From Tolypeutes matacus (Eukaryota > Chordata > Mammalia > Cingulata > Chlamyphoridae): 64,000 bases of DNA. A program made the translations under genes and the position numbers. The notes beneath the pieces are model-generated. The model was given only the letters and a program-made list of their open reading frames with translations. It was not told the DNA's origin and did no database searches. Where the stretch lies: positions 8,892,945 through 8,956,944 of the forward strand of contig JAKSZT010037198.1 in assembly GCA_026826555.1 (NCBI GenBank). The letters run 5' to 3'. Positions 10,014-23,639 of this stretch are shown in pieces (position 1 is the first letter of the stretch; the number at the start of each line of letters is the position of its first letter).

Positions 10014-10023
10014 NNNNNNNNNN
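10014..10023. other. Assembly gap (10 N)
   Basis: Ten unknown bases. The true gap length cannot be known; the repeat on its right edge suggests why assembly failed. Confidence 0.99.
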
Positions 10024-10039
10024 AAAGAATGTCAGAGAG

Positions 10040-10126
10040 TGGTATATATAGATATAGATGTAGATTTAGATTTAGATAGTTAGGTAAGGATATGATCATG
10101 GATATGGGTATAGATACAGTACTCTC
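10040..10126. repeat. Degenerate GATATA/GATTTA hexanucleotide repeat
   Basis: Hexamer-like units (GATATA, GATGTA, GATTTA twice, then looser GATATG/GATACA) repeat right after the gap. Confidence 0.8.
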
Positions 10127-10996
10127 TTGATCTTAAATGTAGTCCAGCTTTATTTAAAATTCTTGAAAACATAAAACAGGTGCTATTAAGTTTCAATATC
10201 TTTCTTATAATAAATATTTTTCAACAATATATTCTTACTTATTTTCCTGTGTGCCAACTTCAGTGAATTATTTTTAGAGTTTAATATCATATGTGAATGC
10301 TTTTCACATATTCGCATGTTGCATTTTTCTGTTGACACAATTTTGTCTGAGGAGAGAAGTTGATCTTTGTCTGGTGTGTTCTCAAAAATATTTTCGGAAG
10401 ATTTTCTTAGGAAAACTTGCTCATACCAAGATAATATTAGAGCCCTCAACTAAGATCTTAAGCAGTACTGATGGATGATGAAATTCCGTTATCAGTTCAG
10501 TGATTCACTGTCATAAGGTAGGTGGGATTAGGAAGATAAGTCTTAGCTCAAGGACTAATTGCCTCCCCATGTATCTTCTTTGTGCTTGTTGAGAGTATAG
10601 ATAACAAAGAACAATTCTATCAGAATTTTTAGCTTGAGAAATATTGCTTTTTTTATGGCTGGTGTTTTCCTTGCACGGCTTCCCAGTAAATAATTTAAAC
10701 CATTGTTAGATGTTAGAAAAATGTTATATCCTTTGGACATGATGATCACAAATGAAGGCTTTTAAATTGCTGTACCTTGACCTGCACTTCAGCTTCAATG
10801 TGAGCTGCTTCTCAGTGCTGTTTTCTTGTCAATCGCTGAGTTTTCTTCCTTCACTCACATATACTTTAAATTTGTCTTTTATATTTGAAGGCAGAGTGAA
10901 ATGCATGATCAGATATGTAAGTACTTAAAGATACACCAGATTTTTATTATTCTTGAAAAAAAAATACTTGAAGACATGCTTCAGAATAAAGAGAAT
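10127..10996. other. No recognised feature
   Basis: AT-rich, apparently single-copy. Confidence 0.4.
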
Positions 10997-11207
10997 TTTT
11001 AAAAGGAAAGAAAAGAAAAAATATTCATTTTCTTCGTAATTGTATGTTCTCGAAACTGTATGTAAAATTCAAGTGCCTGAGGAATGTGGATTCTATTGTG
11101 ATGTAAATATGAAAGCTGGATTTCTGAAATCTGAAGTGTTCCCCACAAAGCACAAAGCTTCTTGTTTTCATCCTTCAGGGGCTCAGGGATTAATGCGTGT
11201 CATGAGG
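10997..11207 (+). repeat. Left arm of a 210-bp inverted repeat
   Basis: Reverse-complement match to 13323-13537. The best block is the ~50 bases around 11058-11130 (CTGTATGTAAAATTCAAGTG, CCTGAGGAATGTGGATT, GTGATGTAAATATGAAAGCT), and both ends also match (TTTTAAAAGGAA; CTCAGGGATTAA then CATGAGG). Nature unknown. Confidence 0.85.
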
Positions 11208-11254
11208 TGAGAGTAGGTACACAGCCTCATGAAATCAACACCTCCTCGGCAGGC

Positions 11255-12150
11255 CCTATTTGGGAATATATGGTACTCTATTTCCCCAATATAACATAGT
11301 TATACTCATTTATAATTCCCTGACTCATGATCTTCTTTTATTTGAACCTATAAGTTTCAATATATTCTTTGAATATATCTCTCAGAGACTTAAATCTTCA
11401 GATTGTTCATATGCTGGTGGAGCCCTGAATCCCAGCAGAATTGTGGCCAACTCTTACTCTCCAGTTCTTCAGACTTGTCCTGGCCAGCCAACAAAATTGT
11501 GGTGATGGACAAGTTCTATCCTAAAAAAAACAAGGAGTATCTACAACTGCAAGCAAAACAATTCCTTCCATATGCCCCATTATATTTAAGTCCTGTCTCA
11601 TCCTGAAGCAGTCAGAGCAGACATCATCCCCAATCCCTCAAGATTGAGGAATGAAAAAACATAAAGGAGGAGTGTAATCATGGTCCAAAGTAGATATATT
11701 GTTGTTGTAGTTATTACCTTGTGTTAATGGAAGAACTTGTAACATTGATATAAAGATAGTGGTTGCCAGGGGTTCAGAAGGGAGGGGGAGGGATGAATAG
11801 GTGAAACACATATTTAACACATATTTAAGGCAGTGAAATTGTTCTGTATGATACTGCAATGATGGACACATGACATTATACATTTGTTAAAGTCTGTAAA
11901 ACTTTACAGCACAGAGTGTAAACCATAATGTAAAATATATACTTTAGTTAGTAATAATGCTTCAATATTGGTTCATCATTTGTAACAAATATACCACACT
12001 AATGTAAGATGTAAAGAATAGGGGAAACTATGTCAGTGTGTGGGGGGTGGGGGAGTTAATGGGAATTCCCTATAATTTTGGTATAATTTTTCAGTAAATC
12101 TTAAATTTCTCTAAAAATAAAGTTTATTAAAAAATAAATAAAAATTAAAA
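11255..12150 (+). mobile_element. 5'-truncated L1 3' UTR, xenarthran-type
   Basis: It has the features of an L1 tail: GAGCCCTGAATCCCAGCAGA, a CTACAACTGCAAGCAAAAC block, a G-rich stretch (GTGTGGGGGGTGGGGGAG near 12040) and an A-rich end with AATAAA near 12116. The left boundary is approximate. Confidence 0.7.
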
Positions 12151-13322
12151 AGAGAAAAAGGGAGGGCATGGTTAATAGTGGTAAAAGCCACTGAGAGTTA
12201 ATGCAAGATATTAGAGAGCTATTTCCATGATCATAATCAATATGAAACTCTCTGATGACTTTTGTGAGAGGTCTTCTGGGGGTCTGATGGCAAGTTAAAA
12301 ATAAATTACAGTAGGTTAAGGAAAAATTGGAGGAAAGGACTGCCTTAAGGATAACACCTTCAGAAATCTGATTATAAAAGAAAGAATGAGATAAGTTAGT
12401 AAATGGAGAAGGATAGGGACCAATAAAGGACAAATTTTTTTAAAGATGCATGAATCCTGCCAATACTTAAGTGAGTATAAAAATGACAACTTAACAGAGG
12501 AACACAAATTGTAGAACATTAGCAAATCAATTCTTGAAATTATGTCATTTAAATTGGATAAAAGGAAAAGGCATAAGGAGAAAAATAGAACTGATATATT
12601 TATTATAGTAAATATATTTTAAAGGGAATATCTACATATATATGTACATATTTGAGAAAAAATATGTTAAGAATTGCTTGAGTTTATTTTAGATACTCCC
12701 TAATTTTCTACAGTATGCACGTTTGTTTTAAGAATTTAAAATATATTTTATAACCATACATAGTTTTATATATAAGCACAACTATGTAAAATATATAAAC
12801 AATGAGCTTGAAAGAAATATGTCAAATATAAATTTTAGGTGATATGGAACTGTGGGTTAATATACAATTTTTTTCAGTTTGAGGTCTTTAAAATTATTTT
12901 ACACAATACATTTGTTCTACTTTTATACTAAAAATGAAAGTGTCGCTTTTTGAAAAGTCATCCAACCCTTAGTAGGGATTGTGATATCTAAATTTGTGTT
13001 TTATTGCTTTATTTTAGCTCTTTTACATTATGCGCTTTGTGAAACCATTTTTACGAGGTTTCTGGTGGACTATCAGTGTAAGAAATTCTTTGACATATCA
13101 TAATGGAAATGCTAAAACCATTTATATGACATTTGTTTAGAAGTTGCTGACTCAGATCAGCAACTGCCCATTTGGTATTCAGAGTCCCAAATGACTCTGA
13201 AATGCCTGTAAAATACAGGAAGAAGATAAATTTTAGAATATTTTCAAAATCTGAGATCAAGTTCTAATAACAATACAAATTATCCTGGACGAAGAAAATT
13301 AGCTGCTATCCTGCCTTGCTTT
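12151..13322. other. No recognised feature (spacer of the inverted repeat)
   Basis: Very AT-rich; no coding or repeat recognised. Confidence 0.4.
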
Positions 13323-13537
13323 CCCTCATGCCAAAGGTTAATCCCTGAGCACCTGAAGGGTGAAGGCAAAGAAATTTGTGCTTCCCCATTTCAGCCCTTG
13401 AATCAAAAATCTAGCTTTCATATTTACATCACAGTAAAATCCACATTCCTCAGGCACTTGAATTTTACATACAGATACGAGAACACACGGTTACAAAGAA
13501 ATATGAAATTTTTTTCTTTTTTTCCTTCCTTTTAAAA
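13323..13537 (-). repeat. Right arm of the 210-bp inverted repeat
   Basis: Read on the minus strand it repeats the left arm (10997-11207) with scattered substitutions and a few short indels over the whole length. Confidence 0.85.
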
Positions 13538-13599
13538 AATATTGTAGTTTCTGGAGTGGACAAGGTTTTCCTAACTAGGGAAAAAAACAAGAAAAAAAA

Positions 13600-13960
13600 A
13601 AAAAAAAGACCACAAAATGCTTGCTAAATTCAATTAAACAAAAACAAAATGAAACATTTCTTTATGGCAAAAATAAATCATGAAATCCAAAAACAGAGAT
13701 GGGTCTTGGAAGACTATTTGCAACTCATAATGGAAAATAATTGGCTAATTTCCCTTACATTAAAAGAGCTCCTATAATTCAATGATAAGTTAGCAACCCC
13801 CCATTAGAAAAATGGGCAAAGAATATGAATAGAGAATTCAAAGAAAAAAAGTAAATACCTCAAACATATTAATGGATGATTTACCTCACTCTTAATAAAG
13901 GAATTTAAAATTAAAATTATAGAGATACAATTTTCAAGAAACTATTTTCAATACTCCTAT
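13600..13960 (+). mobile_element. Old L1 fragment, end of ORF2
   Basis: Phrases typical of the distal L1 ORF2/3' region: AAAAATGGGCAAAGAATATGA, AATGGATGATTTACCTCACT, and AAATTAAAATTATAGAGATACA. Heavily decayed, no frame. Confidence 0.65.
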
Positions 13961-14370
13961 TGATAAACCTTTAACAGTATCAGCCCAACTGAACTCAGGC
14001 CTTGAAACAGACTCAGGTGCAAAAGACTGACAAAGACTGCTTAACCAGCTCTCACAATTGTGTAAAGTCTAATCCCTACAATCCATTGAATCCCCCTACC
14101 TGGTTCATGTCTCTAACTAAGCCCTAACAAATACAGCAAAAATGTATTAATTATGTTTGATATTTCCATTTGTCAATATTAACTATTTATCATGTTTAAT
14201 GTACTGGTCAATGATCATGAGGGTAAAATGTGCCTGAGTTCATTTAGCAAAAGTAAATGACCACAACCACACTGTTGTCATTTACTCACTGAGGGAGACC
14301 ATGGTATAAAAAAGCAATTGTTACATAAGGAATGTAAAAATCATAATTCTGAGAAGCAATGGTGAAAGAA
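13961..14370. other. No confidently recognised feature
   Basis: Contains CCAGCTCTCACAATTGTGTAA near 14044, reminiscent of an LTR/MER-type repeat end, but I could not name it. Confidence 0.3.
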
Positions 14371-14885
14371 TGTGGTAGATTGAATCTTGTCTATCAACAA
14401 AAGATATGTTCCTAACTTTAATCTGCATTCCTGTGGGTGTGACACTAATTTTAAATAGAACCCTTTGAAGATGCATTATCAATTGAGGTGTAGACTCATT
14501 TGTGAATAGGAACTTCTAAAATCCTATTTAGTTGTGGGGAAACTGAATCAGGGTGGGCCTTAATCCATATTACTAGAGGCCTTTTAAGAGAAATCAAAAG
14601 TCAGAGAAAGCCTCAGGAAGAAGTCAGAAGCCAGTAGAAACTGGTGGAGGAGACAGGCATAGGAGAGACAGATCACCATCTGATGGAAGGCAGATGCAGG
14701 CCCAGGAAAGCCAAGAGCTGAGGCAAGCCAGTACCACAATGCTACAGATTATGGCGAGAAAACATGGCCTTGCTGATGCCTTGACTTTGGGCTTCTAGCC
14801 TCCAAAATCTTGAGACAATAAATTCCTGTTGTTAAGTCAACATGTTCTATGGTATTTGTCATAGCAGCTCTGGCAAACTAATACA
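14371..14885 (+). mobile_element. MaLR-like (MLT1-type) LTR
   Basis: Starts TGTGGTAGATTGAATC and ends GGCAAACTAATACA, with the typical CCTCCAAAATCTTGAGACAA and AATAAATTCCTGTTGTT poly(A) region near the end and GGGTGGGCCTTAATCC in the middle. 515 bp. Confidence 0.82.
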
Positions 14886-16589
14886 AGGTATAAATAAACA
14901 ATAACTTCTCCTACTTCCCCTTCCCAACCACTAACTCCACTCACTTGTCCACAAATACCTATGCTCTTATGGAGGCTCCATCTTTTCTGACACACTCTAG
15001 GAGCTAGAAATACTTATTCATGTGTGCTAAAAAATATTTTCTGACAGCAAATCTTCTATTTTCCCTTTATTTGGTTGAGAAATTATCCCTGGAAAAAATT
15101 GATACCCTATTTTAAGAGTGAAGAATATATATATATGTATATATATGTTTATCTTAAATTCTAACTTTAACACTTCTTCAATAGGAAGTCTCTGCTCTCA
15201 TGACTTGGGATTTTATTCAGGTCCATATTGTCATGGAGTGGATTAGTCTCAGACATGCCTGCTCCCTCCAATGTTCAGGGGATTCCTGAAAAACATATTA
15301 ATTGGCAAGAGGGCTGGAGTTTAAAATTATTTTTCTATCTACATATATCTCATCATTCTTCTCACAGTTTGAAAAATTCTTTGTACTCCGGAGGTGTGGG
15401 GAAGAAGAGTGGATCATTGTACATATGAGATTTCTTTCTGGATACATGGTTAAGTTTTCTGGAAGGCAGAAATATTTAACATAAATAGCTTTAATTTAGG
15501 CAGAGATCAAGAATTAGAAAATCTTGATTATATACTACAAAATGAATCATCAAAGGAGGGAATCAATAACAGCCTTGTTATCTTGTTGGAAGATACAATA
15601 CAATTTTTTTTTTTTTAATTCAGGACAAGCTGAATGTACATGTGAAAATCATGGCTGAATATCCATTTTTATAGGAATTTGAAAAAATCTAAAGTGTCAG
15701 CTTTTTGAATAGCTTACTTATGGCAGAATTTAGCTTTCTAATCACAAAACACAAAACTTTACATTCTCTGCTTTGTCCCCAATCTTTTTGGCAGACTTCA
15801 TCACAGTGCTACTTAAATCTAATTGAAAACCTTTGAGTAGTAGTAAACATCTATGATATTGTATTGCATATACAGCCAGAGAAATCCTTTGTTATTGTCA
15901 AGATTAATATTGGAAATATTTTTTACAATAGAATGGTTTAAGTCCTGAAGGATTATGTACTCATTTAATATTTTTTTAAAAAAGAAAATCCAATAATTAA
16001 TATAATCCTTTAGGTGTAAAACATACTTCAATTAGGATAATCCAACAGATTTAATCATGGAAAAATCAGTTTTTTTATTAAAGGACAGGTCATTTTATTG
16101 TCAAGTATTACAAAGGATTAACCAAAACCAAAATATATATTTATGATATAGAACCAAATTAAGAGAAAGTTTTGTTGAGCATACTTAACCAGCTGTGAAA
16201 TAGTTTAGGTTTCTGCTTGCAGTCTTCATTTTAATAGAACAGGTTGGATTATTTTTTGTAATTCTTATTATTTTTTGACATAGGGAAGATAAAAGAGTAT
16301 TTATATAGAACTAAAACAGCACAATTATTATTTTTTTAATTTATAAGACTGATTGACACAAAAGTATAACAAATTAGTTCTTCCTTAGGGGCTTTTTTTT
16401 TCATTCAGGTTTTGCATTTCTCATAATTTCCCTGCATATTATGAATAACCCTAAGTAACTGTGGGAGTTTAGTGTGCACTTGAACCTTATGGAACTATTA
16501 ATTCATTCAGGCATTCTGCAAAGGTACTGAATGCTTCATGAGTTGGGCCAAATTTCTTGGATAAAGATGCCACAAAAAATGGCACATTA
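14886..16589. other. No recognised feature apart from a TA tract
   Basis: AT-rich. (TA)n occurs at about 15126-15149. No coding evidence in the short frames present. Confidence 0.4.
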
Positions 16590-19220
16590 GGGAATTCCAG
16601 TACTCCATTCCACCACAAAGGCAGATACTGAACTGGCAAAAACTGTCAAAGTCAACTTTTGCAATCTACTAAAAAATTCACAGCAATCAGGATAAATCAT
16701 ATGGTAGGCCAAAAAACAAGTCTCAAGTAATTTGAAAAAATTAACATCATACTAAATCTTATCCAAAAACAATAGAATGAGTCAAAAGTGGAAGGAAATT
16801 GGAAAATTCACAAATATGTGGAAATTAAACAAAATATCTTTTAGCAGCCAATGGGTCAAATAAGAAACCACAAGTGGATTTAGGAAATACTTTGAGATGT
16901 TTGAAAACAAAAGTACAATATGACTTAAACTGTAGGATGCAGTGAAACAGTGCTCAAACAGAAATTTATAACTGTTAACATCTATCATTAACCCAACTGT
17001 CCACCTTAAGGAGTTAGAAACAAAAGGAAAGGAAGCAAATAATAAAGATTAGTGTGAAGATAAATGAAAGAGGAAATAGAAAAACGACCAAGAGAATCAA
17101 TGAAACCAAAAGCTAGCACATTTAAAAAGATCAAAAAAATTGATAAACTTTAATCTATACTGAACAATTAAAAGAGAATAATCAAATTACTAATATTAGA
17201 AATGAGTGGGCACATTATTACAGACATTACAGAATTTTTAAAAAAGAATTATAAGAAAGCACTATGAAAATTTGTATGCCAACAGATTAGATAACCTAGA
17301 TGAAATGGACAGATTCCTATAAATGCACAAACTGCCAAAACTGATTCAAGAAGAAATAGAAAGTCTAAATAGATTCATAACAAGAAGAGAGATTGAATCC
17401 ATAATGAAAAACCTCCTAACAAAGAAAAGCACAGGACCAGATGGCTTCACTGGTGAAGTCTGCCAAACACTTAAAGAGGAATTAACTTCAATCCTTTTCA
17501 AACTCTTCCAAATATTAGAAAAGGAAGGAATAGCTCCTAACTTATTCTATAATGCTAGCTTTATCCCTTTATCCAGATAAAGACATAAGAAAACTGCAGA
17601 CCAATATTGTTTATGAATATAGACATAAAAATCTGAAAATTCTAGCAAATAGAATCATATTAAGAGGATTATATGAATAAGTGGGGTTTATCTCAAGTAT
17701 AGGTGAGTGGTTCAACATATGTAAGTCAATCAGTGTAATACAGCATTTTAATCTAATAAAGTAAAAAATGCATGAACATTTCAATTGATAAACAAAAATA
17801 ATTTAACAAAAATCCAATACTCTTTCATGTTAAAAACATGAAAATCCAAGGAATAGAAGGGAACTTCCTTAACTTGATAAAGACATTGATGAAAAACCCA
17901 CAGCTAACATTATACTTAATTGTGAAAGATTAAAAACTTTCCCCCTAAAATCGGGAACAAGACAAGGATCCCAGATTTTGCCACTTTTATTTAACATTGC
18001 ATTGGAAGTTCTAACCAAAGAAATTAAGCAAGTAAAAGAAATAAAAGTCATTCAAATTGGAAAGAAAGACACAAAACTATCTCTATTCACAAATGACATA
18101 TTATATATAGAAAACCCTAAAGAATTCACACACAAAAACATACACATCAGAGCCAATAAATTCAGCCACTTGCAGGACATGAGATCAACATGCAAAAAGC
18201 AGTTGTATTTTTTTTTTTAAAGGATGTAGTGTAGTCCAGAGGTAGAGCACATGTTTCACATGTATAAGGCCCTGAGTATATTTTAAATTCCATTTACAGT
18301 AGCATAAAAAACTAATATAGTCAGGAATAAATTTAACACAGGAAGTACAGGATTTGTACACTGAAAACAACAAAACTTGCTAAAAGAAACTAAAGAAGAA
18401 CTAAATAATTGGAAAGACACCCACATTCAAGGATCAGAATACTTAATATTGTTAAAATGGCAACACTTCCCAAAGTGATAACAGTTTCAAGTCCTATCAA
18501 AATGCAAAATGACTTCTTTGAAGAAATTTCCAAGGTTATCCTGAATTTCATATGAAAATTCAAGGGACCCACAAGAGCCAAAACAATCTTGAATAAGAAG
18601 AACAAAGTAGAGGGCTAAAATTTAAAAAAAAAAATGAAAATACTAAGTGTTGATAAGTATGCAAAATGTTGTAGCTAGTTGAGAAAACAGTTTGGCAGTT
18701 TTTTACAGAGTTAAAACTACATTTGCCATATGATATGGATGTCAAAAGTGAAAAATAATTATAAGGAATCACACGTATGTATAAAAAATGTAGCAGGTTA
18801 TCATCCAAAACTTGAAATAGCAAAAATGTACATCAACTGGTGAATGGACAGTCTGTGGTATACTACCCAGTAATAAAAAAGGAACAACTTCTTGGATGAA
18901 TCTTAAATGCGTTTTACCAAGTAAAAGAAGTCAGACTCAAAAGGTTATATTGTATATCATCCCATTTTATATGACATTCTAGAATATACAAAACTATGTA
19001 GACAGAAATAAGGTCAGTGGTTGAAAAACACTTCAAGAGTATGAAAAGGATTTGTCACAAGAGTATAAGAGGAAACATTTTGGGGTAATGCAATGACCTA
19101 TATCTTGATTGTTGTGGAACTTACAGGACTGTATGGGTTAGTCAACAGGTGATTTTACTCTGTGGCCATAAAACCTCAATACATTTGACTTATAAAATGA
19201 ATGCTTTAAAATGAAATAAT
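16590..19220 (+). mobile_element. Old L1 (late endonuclease to 3' UTR)
   Basis: Collinear with L1 ORF2: endonuclease end (GGAAATTGGAAAATTCACAA near 16796), linker, RT, and 3' UTR near 18640-19220. The RT core is decayed: the FADD motif reads FTND at 18086-18097, so one catalytic Asp position is lost. Frame breaks are numerous. A tRNA-like fragment interrupts it near 18222. Confidence 0.85.
18222..18283 (+). mobile_element. tRNA-Ala-like SINE head fragment in L1
   Basis: About 60 bp with a B-box-poor but clear tRNA-Ala-like core (AGAGGTAGAGCACATGTTTC, then ACATGTATAAGGCCCTGAGT), interrupting L1 sequence between TTGTATTT and TTAAATTCCATTTAC. No clear tail. Confidence 0.65.
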
Positions 19221-19506
19221 ATGCTGTTCTTTCTAACTTATCTATACTTCAAAGCTTAGCAAAATATGATCTACTCTAAGAAACATTGCTTGATTATAAA
19301 ACAGGAAGTTATCTTTCTTCTATGATATCCAGTATATTTTAGAGTGTTTATCTTAGTCTGCTTTGCATTATAGGCACTTTTATATACATTGTGAGCTATA
19401 AATTATCTGGAGGCAGAGTAGTATGACTTAAAATAACAATGCACATATCATTAATGGTGGAACTCAAATTTCAATATTTTTGAATAAAAGTATTAAACTT
19501 TTCCCT

Positions 19507-19520
19507 CAAAAACTGTATGT
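19507..19520 (+). repeat. Target-site duplication, left copy
   Basis: CAAAAACTGTATGT, identical to 25658-25671, brackets the L1 between them. Confidence 0.92.
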
Positions 19521-20344
19521 TGGTAGGTGGGAAGATGGCATTGGATTAGGCAGACAAGGCTCAGCTCTCTCTTTTTCAATGCAGAAAAAGCCAAAAGCTA
19601 CCTGAGGGACCTTCTTTGAGGATCAGCAGACCAGGACAGTCCTTCAAACTACCAGGAGGGTGAGGAACAGAGAGATAAAGAACCAAACCAAACCAAAACA
19701 AACAAAACAAAACCAAACAAACTGTGAGTTACTAAACCTCCTGGCCACTGAGAAGGGCTTCCCTCCTCCACCTGTAAGACATTAAGCTGGGGTAAAACAC
19801 CTAGCTCACTTCAGCTGACTGAGAGGTGAGCAGATGTCTTCCTCCCTGTCAAATGTTACATGGAAAAAAAGAAGGGGAGTTTGTGGGGCTTTTATTCAGT
19901 AAATTCAGCAACTGAATGACTTTTCATCTCAGCTCTGGTCAGACCAAAACAAAGGAAAATGGAGAAAGATACACTTCCATGAAAGGTATGCCAATGAGCA
20001 CCATCTGCCAGACCATCAGGAAATTGCATGGACAAAAAATTGCAATTGGGTCTCTCTGTTCTCACTTCTGGGAGAAAATCTGCACCCCATTAGTGAGTCC
20101 CTGGTTTGATTTTGATAAATTAAGCTGGGAATTTTAAAGACTTAGGATAAGTTGAACCAAATAGTAAAGAAGAATGGTGAAAAAATAAGAAGAATAGGCA
20201 AGAGAGAGAAATTGGGATCAGAGTAAATTTGCCAACAAATTCAGAGGCCTAGATATCAGCAAAAAACTGCAAGCCATACTAGGAAACAGAAAGAGATGGC
20301 CAAACAAAAGGAACAAACCATATATCCTGAAGAGATATAGGATT

Positions 20345-21100
20345 TAAAGAAAATTAATCAATGATAATCACACATCTCTTCTAAGTCAATTTAAAGAATT
20401 GAAAGAAAATATGACTAAAAAGATAAAGGATATTAAGAAGACATTGGGTAAGCATAAAGAGCAATTTGAAAGTCTTCAAAGAAAAGTAACAGACTTTATG
20501 GGAATGAAAGACATGATGGATGAGATTAAAAATAAGTTAGAGGTACATAAGAGAAGATTTGAATTGCTTGAAGATAGAATTAGTGATTTCAAGGACAGAT
20601 CATATGAACTGGAAAAGACAGGAGAACAGAAAGAGAAGAGAATGGAAAAAAATGGAACAGAGTCTCAGGGAATTGAATGACAACATGAAACTAAAAGACA
20701 TATGCATAATCAGTGTCCCAGAAGGAGAAGAAAATGGAATAGGGACAGAAAGAATATTTGAGGAAATGAGGACTGAAAACTTTCCTACCCTTGTAAAAGG
20801 CATAAATATGACTATCCAAGAAGGACAATGCACTGAAAACAGAATAAATCCAAATAGACCTAACCCAAGACATCTACTATTCAGAATGACAAATATCAGA
20901 GATAAATAGAAGATTCTGAAAGAAGTATGAGAAAAGCAAAGCATCCCATAAAAGAGAAATTCTATAAGATTAAGTGCTGGATTCTCATCAGAAACCATGG
21001 AGGAGAGAAGAAAGTGGTATGATGTATTTAAGATATTGAAAGGAAAAAACTGCTAGCCAAGAATTCTATATCTGACAAAGATCTCCTTCAAAAATGAAGG
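20345..21100 (+). pseudogene. L1 ORF1 remnant
   Basis: ORF1 encodes the RNA-binding chaperone of the L1 particle. A charged, heptad-rich coiled coil is open at about 20399-20680; the RRM-like part continues in another frame at about 20559-20909 (PEGEE and RINPNRPNPRHLL motifs), followed by TAG at 20907-20909 and further decayed C-terminal sequence (FSSETM-like near 20985). One frameshift near 20660 and at least one stop disable it. Confidence 0.85.
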
Positions 21101-23639
21101 GAAGTTAAAGTCTTCACAGACAAACAAAATCTGATAACTATGTTAACAAAAAAACAGTATTACAAGACAGACTAAATGGAGAGCTACAGCCTGAAAAGAA
21201 AAAACAAGGGCAAGAGGCTTGGAAAAGAGTATAGAAATGCAGATTATTAGAAAGGGTAAGTTAAAGGGTAAAAGGATAAACAGCAGCAAGATATGACAAC
21301 AGAAAACCAAAGCTCAATATGGGTGCAGAAAGTAATGCCTTTAAAATAACATTGAATGTTAATGGCTTGAACTTCCCAATCAAAGGACACAGACTAATAG
21401 AATGGATAAAAAAAATACAAGTCATCTATATATTGTCTACCAGAGACTCACCTCAGATGTAAAGACATAACCAGTTAAAAGTGAAAGGTTGGAAAAAGAT
21501 CTTCTACACAAACATAACCAAAAAAGAGCTAGAGTAGTGATGCTAATATCAGACAAAATAGATTTAAATAAAAAACTGTTATAAGGAATAAAGAAGATCA
21601 TTATATGTTAATAAAAGGGGCAATTCAGCAAGACAAAATAAGTATGCTAAATGTTTAAGCTCTTAACCTGAATGCCACAAGATACGTGAGGCACACACTG
21701 GCAAAGCTGAAGGGAGAAATAGATGTCTCTACAATAATAGTTGGAGACTTCCATACACCACTCTCAGTATTGGATTGAACATCTGGACAGGGGATAAATA
21801 AAGAAACAGAGAGCTTGAATAATATGATAAATAAACTAGACTTAACAGACATCTATAGAGTATTGCACCCTAAAACAGCAGGATATAACTTCTTTTCAAG
21901 TGCTCATGGATCTTTCCCCAAGATAGACCACACGTTGTGTCACAAGACAAATCTCAATAAATTTAAAAAGATTGAAATTATACAAAACACTTTCTCTGAT
22001 CACTATGGAATGAAGTTAGAAATTACTTACAATGGAAAAAGGGAAAATTCATAAATATACAGAAATACAATAGCACACTCTTAAATAATCAGTGGGTCAA
22101 AGAAGAAATTGCAAGAGAATTCAGCAAATATCTTGAAATAAATGATAATGAGAACACAACATATCAAAACCTATCGGACACCATAAAGGCAGTGCTGTAA
22201 GGGAAATTTATAGCCCACAATGCTTACATTAAAAAAGAAGAAAGAGCTAAAATTGAAGACCTAACTGCACAGCTGGAGGAACTAGAAAAAGAACAGCAAA
22301 CTAATTCCAAACCAAGCTAAAGGAAAGAAATAGTAAATATCAGGGCCAAAGTAAATGAAATCAAGAACAAGAACAACAACAACAACAAAAAAAAAAAAAA
22401 AAAAAAAAAAGAGAGAGAATCAACAAAACCAAAAATTGGTTCTTTGAGAAGAGCAAAATCAAACAACCCTTAGCTAGACTGACAAAGAAAAATAGAGAGA
22501 AGACACAAATAAATAAAAACAGAAATGAGAGGGAGGACATTAGCACTGATCCCACAGAAATAAGAGGGATCATAACAGGATACTATGAACAACTGTATGC
22601 CAAAAAACTAGACAATGTAGATGAAATGGACAAATTCTTAAAAACACATGAACCAGCTACACCGATGGTAGAAGAAATAGAAGACTTCAACAAACCAATC
22701 ACAAGTGAAGAGATTGAAACAGTCATCAAAAATCTCCCAAAAATGAAAAGCCCAGGACCAGATGGCTTCACATGTGAATTCTATCAATCATTCAAAGATG
22801 ACCTAATATTGATCTTGCTCAAGCTCTTCCACAAAATTGAGCAGGAAAGAGTGCTACCAAGCTCATTCTATGAAGCCAACATCAAACTAATACCAAAACC
22901 AGATAAAGATTCTACACAAAAAAGAAAATTACAGACCAGTATCTCTAATGAATATAGATGCAAAAGTCCTTAACCAAATACTTGAAAACCGAATCCAAAG
23001 GCACATTAAAAGAATTATACACCATGATCAAGTGGGTTTTATTCCAGGTATGAAAGGGTGGTTCAAAACAAGAAAATCAATTTGTGTAATAACATTGACA
23101 TATTGAAGAAGAAAAATCATATGATCCTCTCAAATGATGCAGAAAAGGCCTTTGACAAAATACAGCACATTTTCTTGATAAAAAATTCCAAAAGTATAGG
23201 AATAGAAGGACACTTTCTCAATATGGTAAAGTGCATATATGAAAAACCTACAGTTAGCATTTTACTCAATGGTGAAAGACTGAAAGCTTTCCCACTGAGA
23301 TTAGGAACAAGACAAGGATGCCTACTGTCACCATTATTATTCAATATTGTGCTAGAAGTTCTAGCTAGAGCAATTAGGCTAGCTAAAGCAATAAAAGGCA
23401 CCCAATAGGAAAAGAAGAAGTAAAACTTTCACTATTTGCTGATGACATGATCCTATGTCTAGAATATCCTGAAAAATCCACGACAAAGCCACTAGAATTA
23501 ATAGATGAGTTCAGCAAAGTGGCAAGATACAAGATATATACAAAAATCAATAGCATTTCTATACACTACTGATGTGCAATCTGAGGAGGAAATCAGAAAA
23601 AAAGTTCCATTTATAATAGCAACTAAAATAAATATATAT

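Noticed and set aside
22386..22412. Long A run as a separate SINE tail
   Set aside because: It expands an existing CAACAA tract within L1 ORF2; no element body adjoins it.
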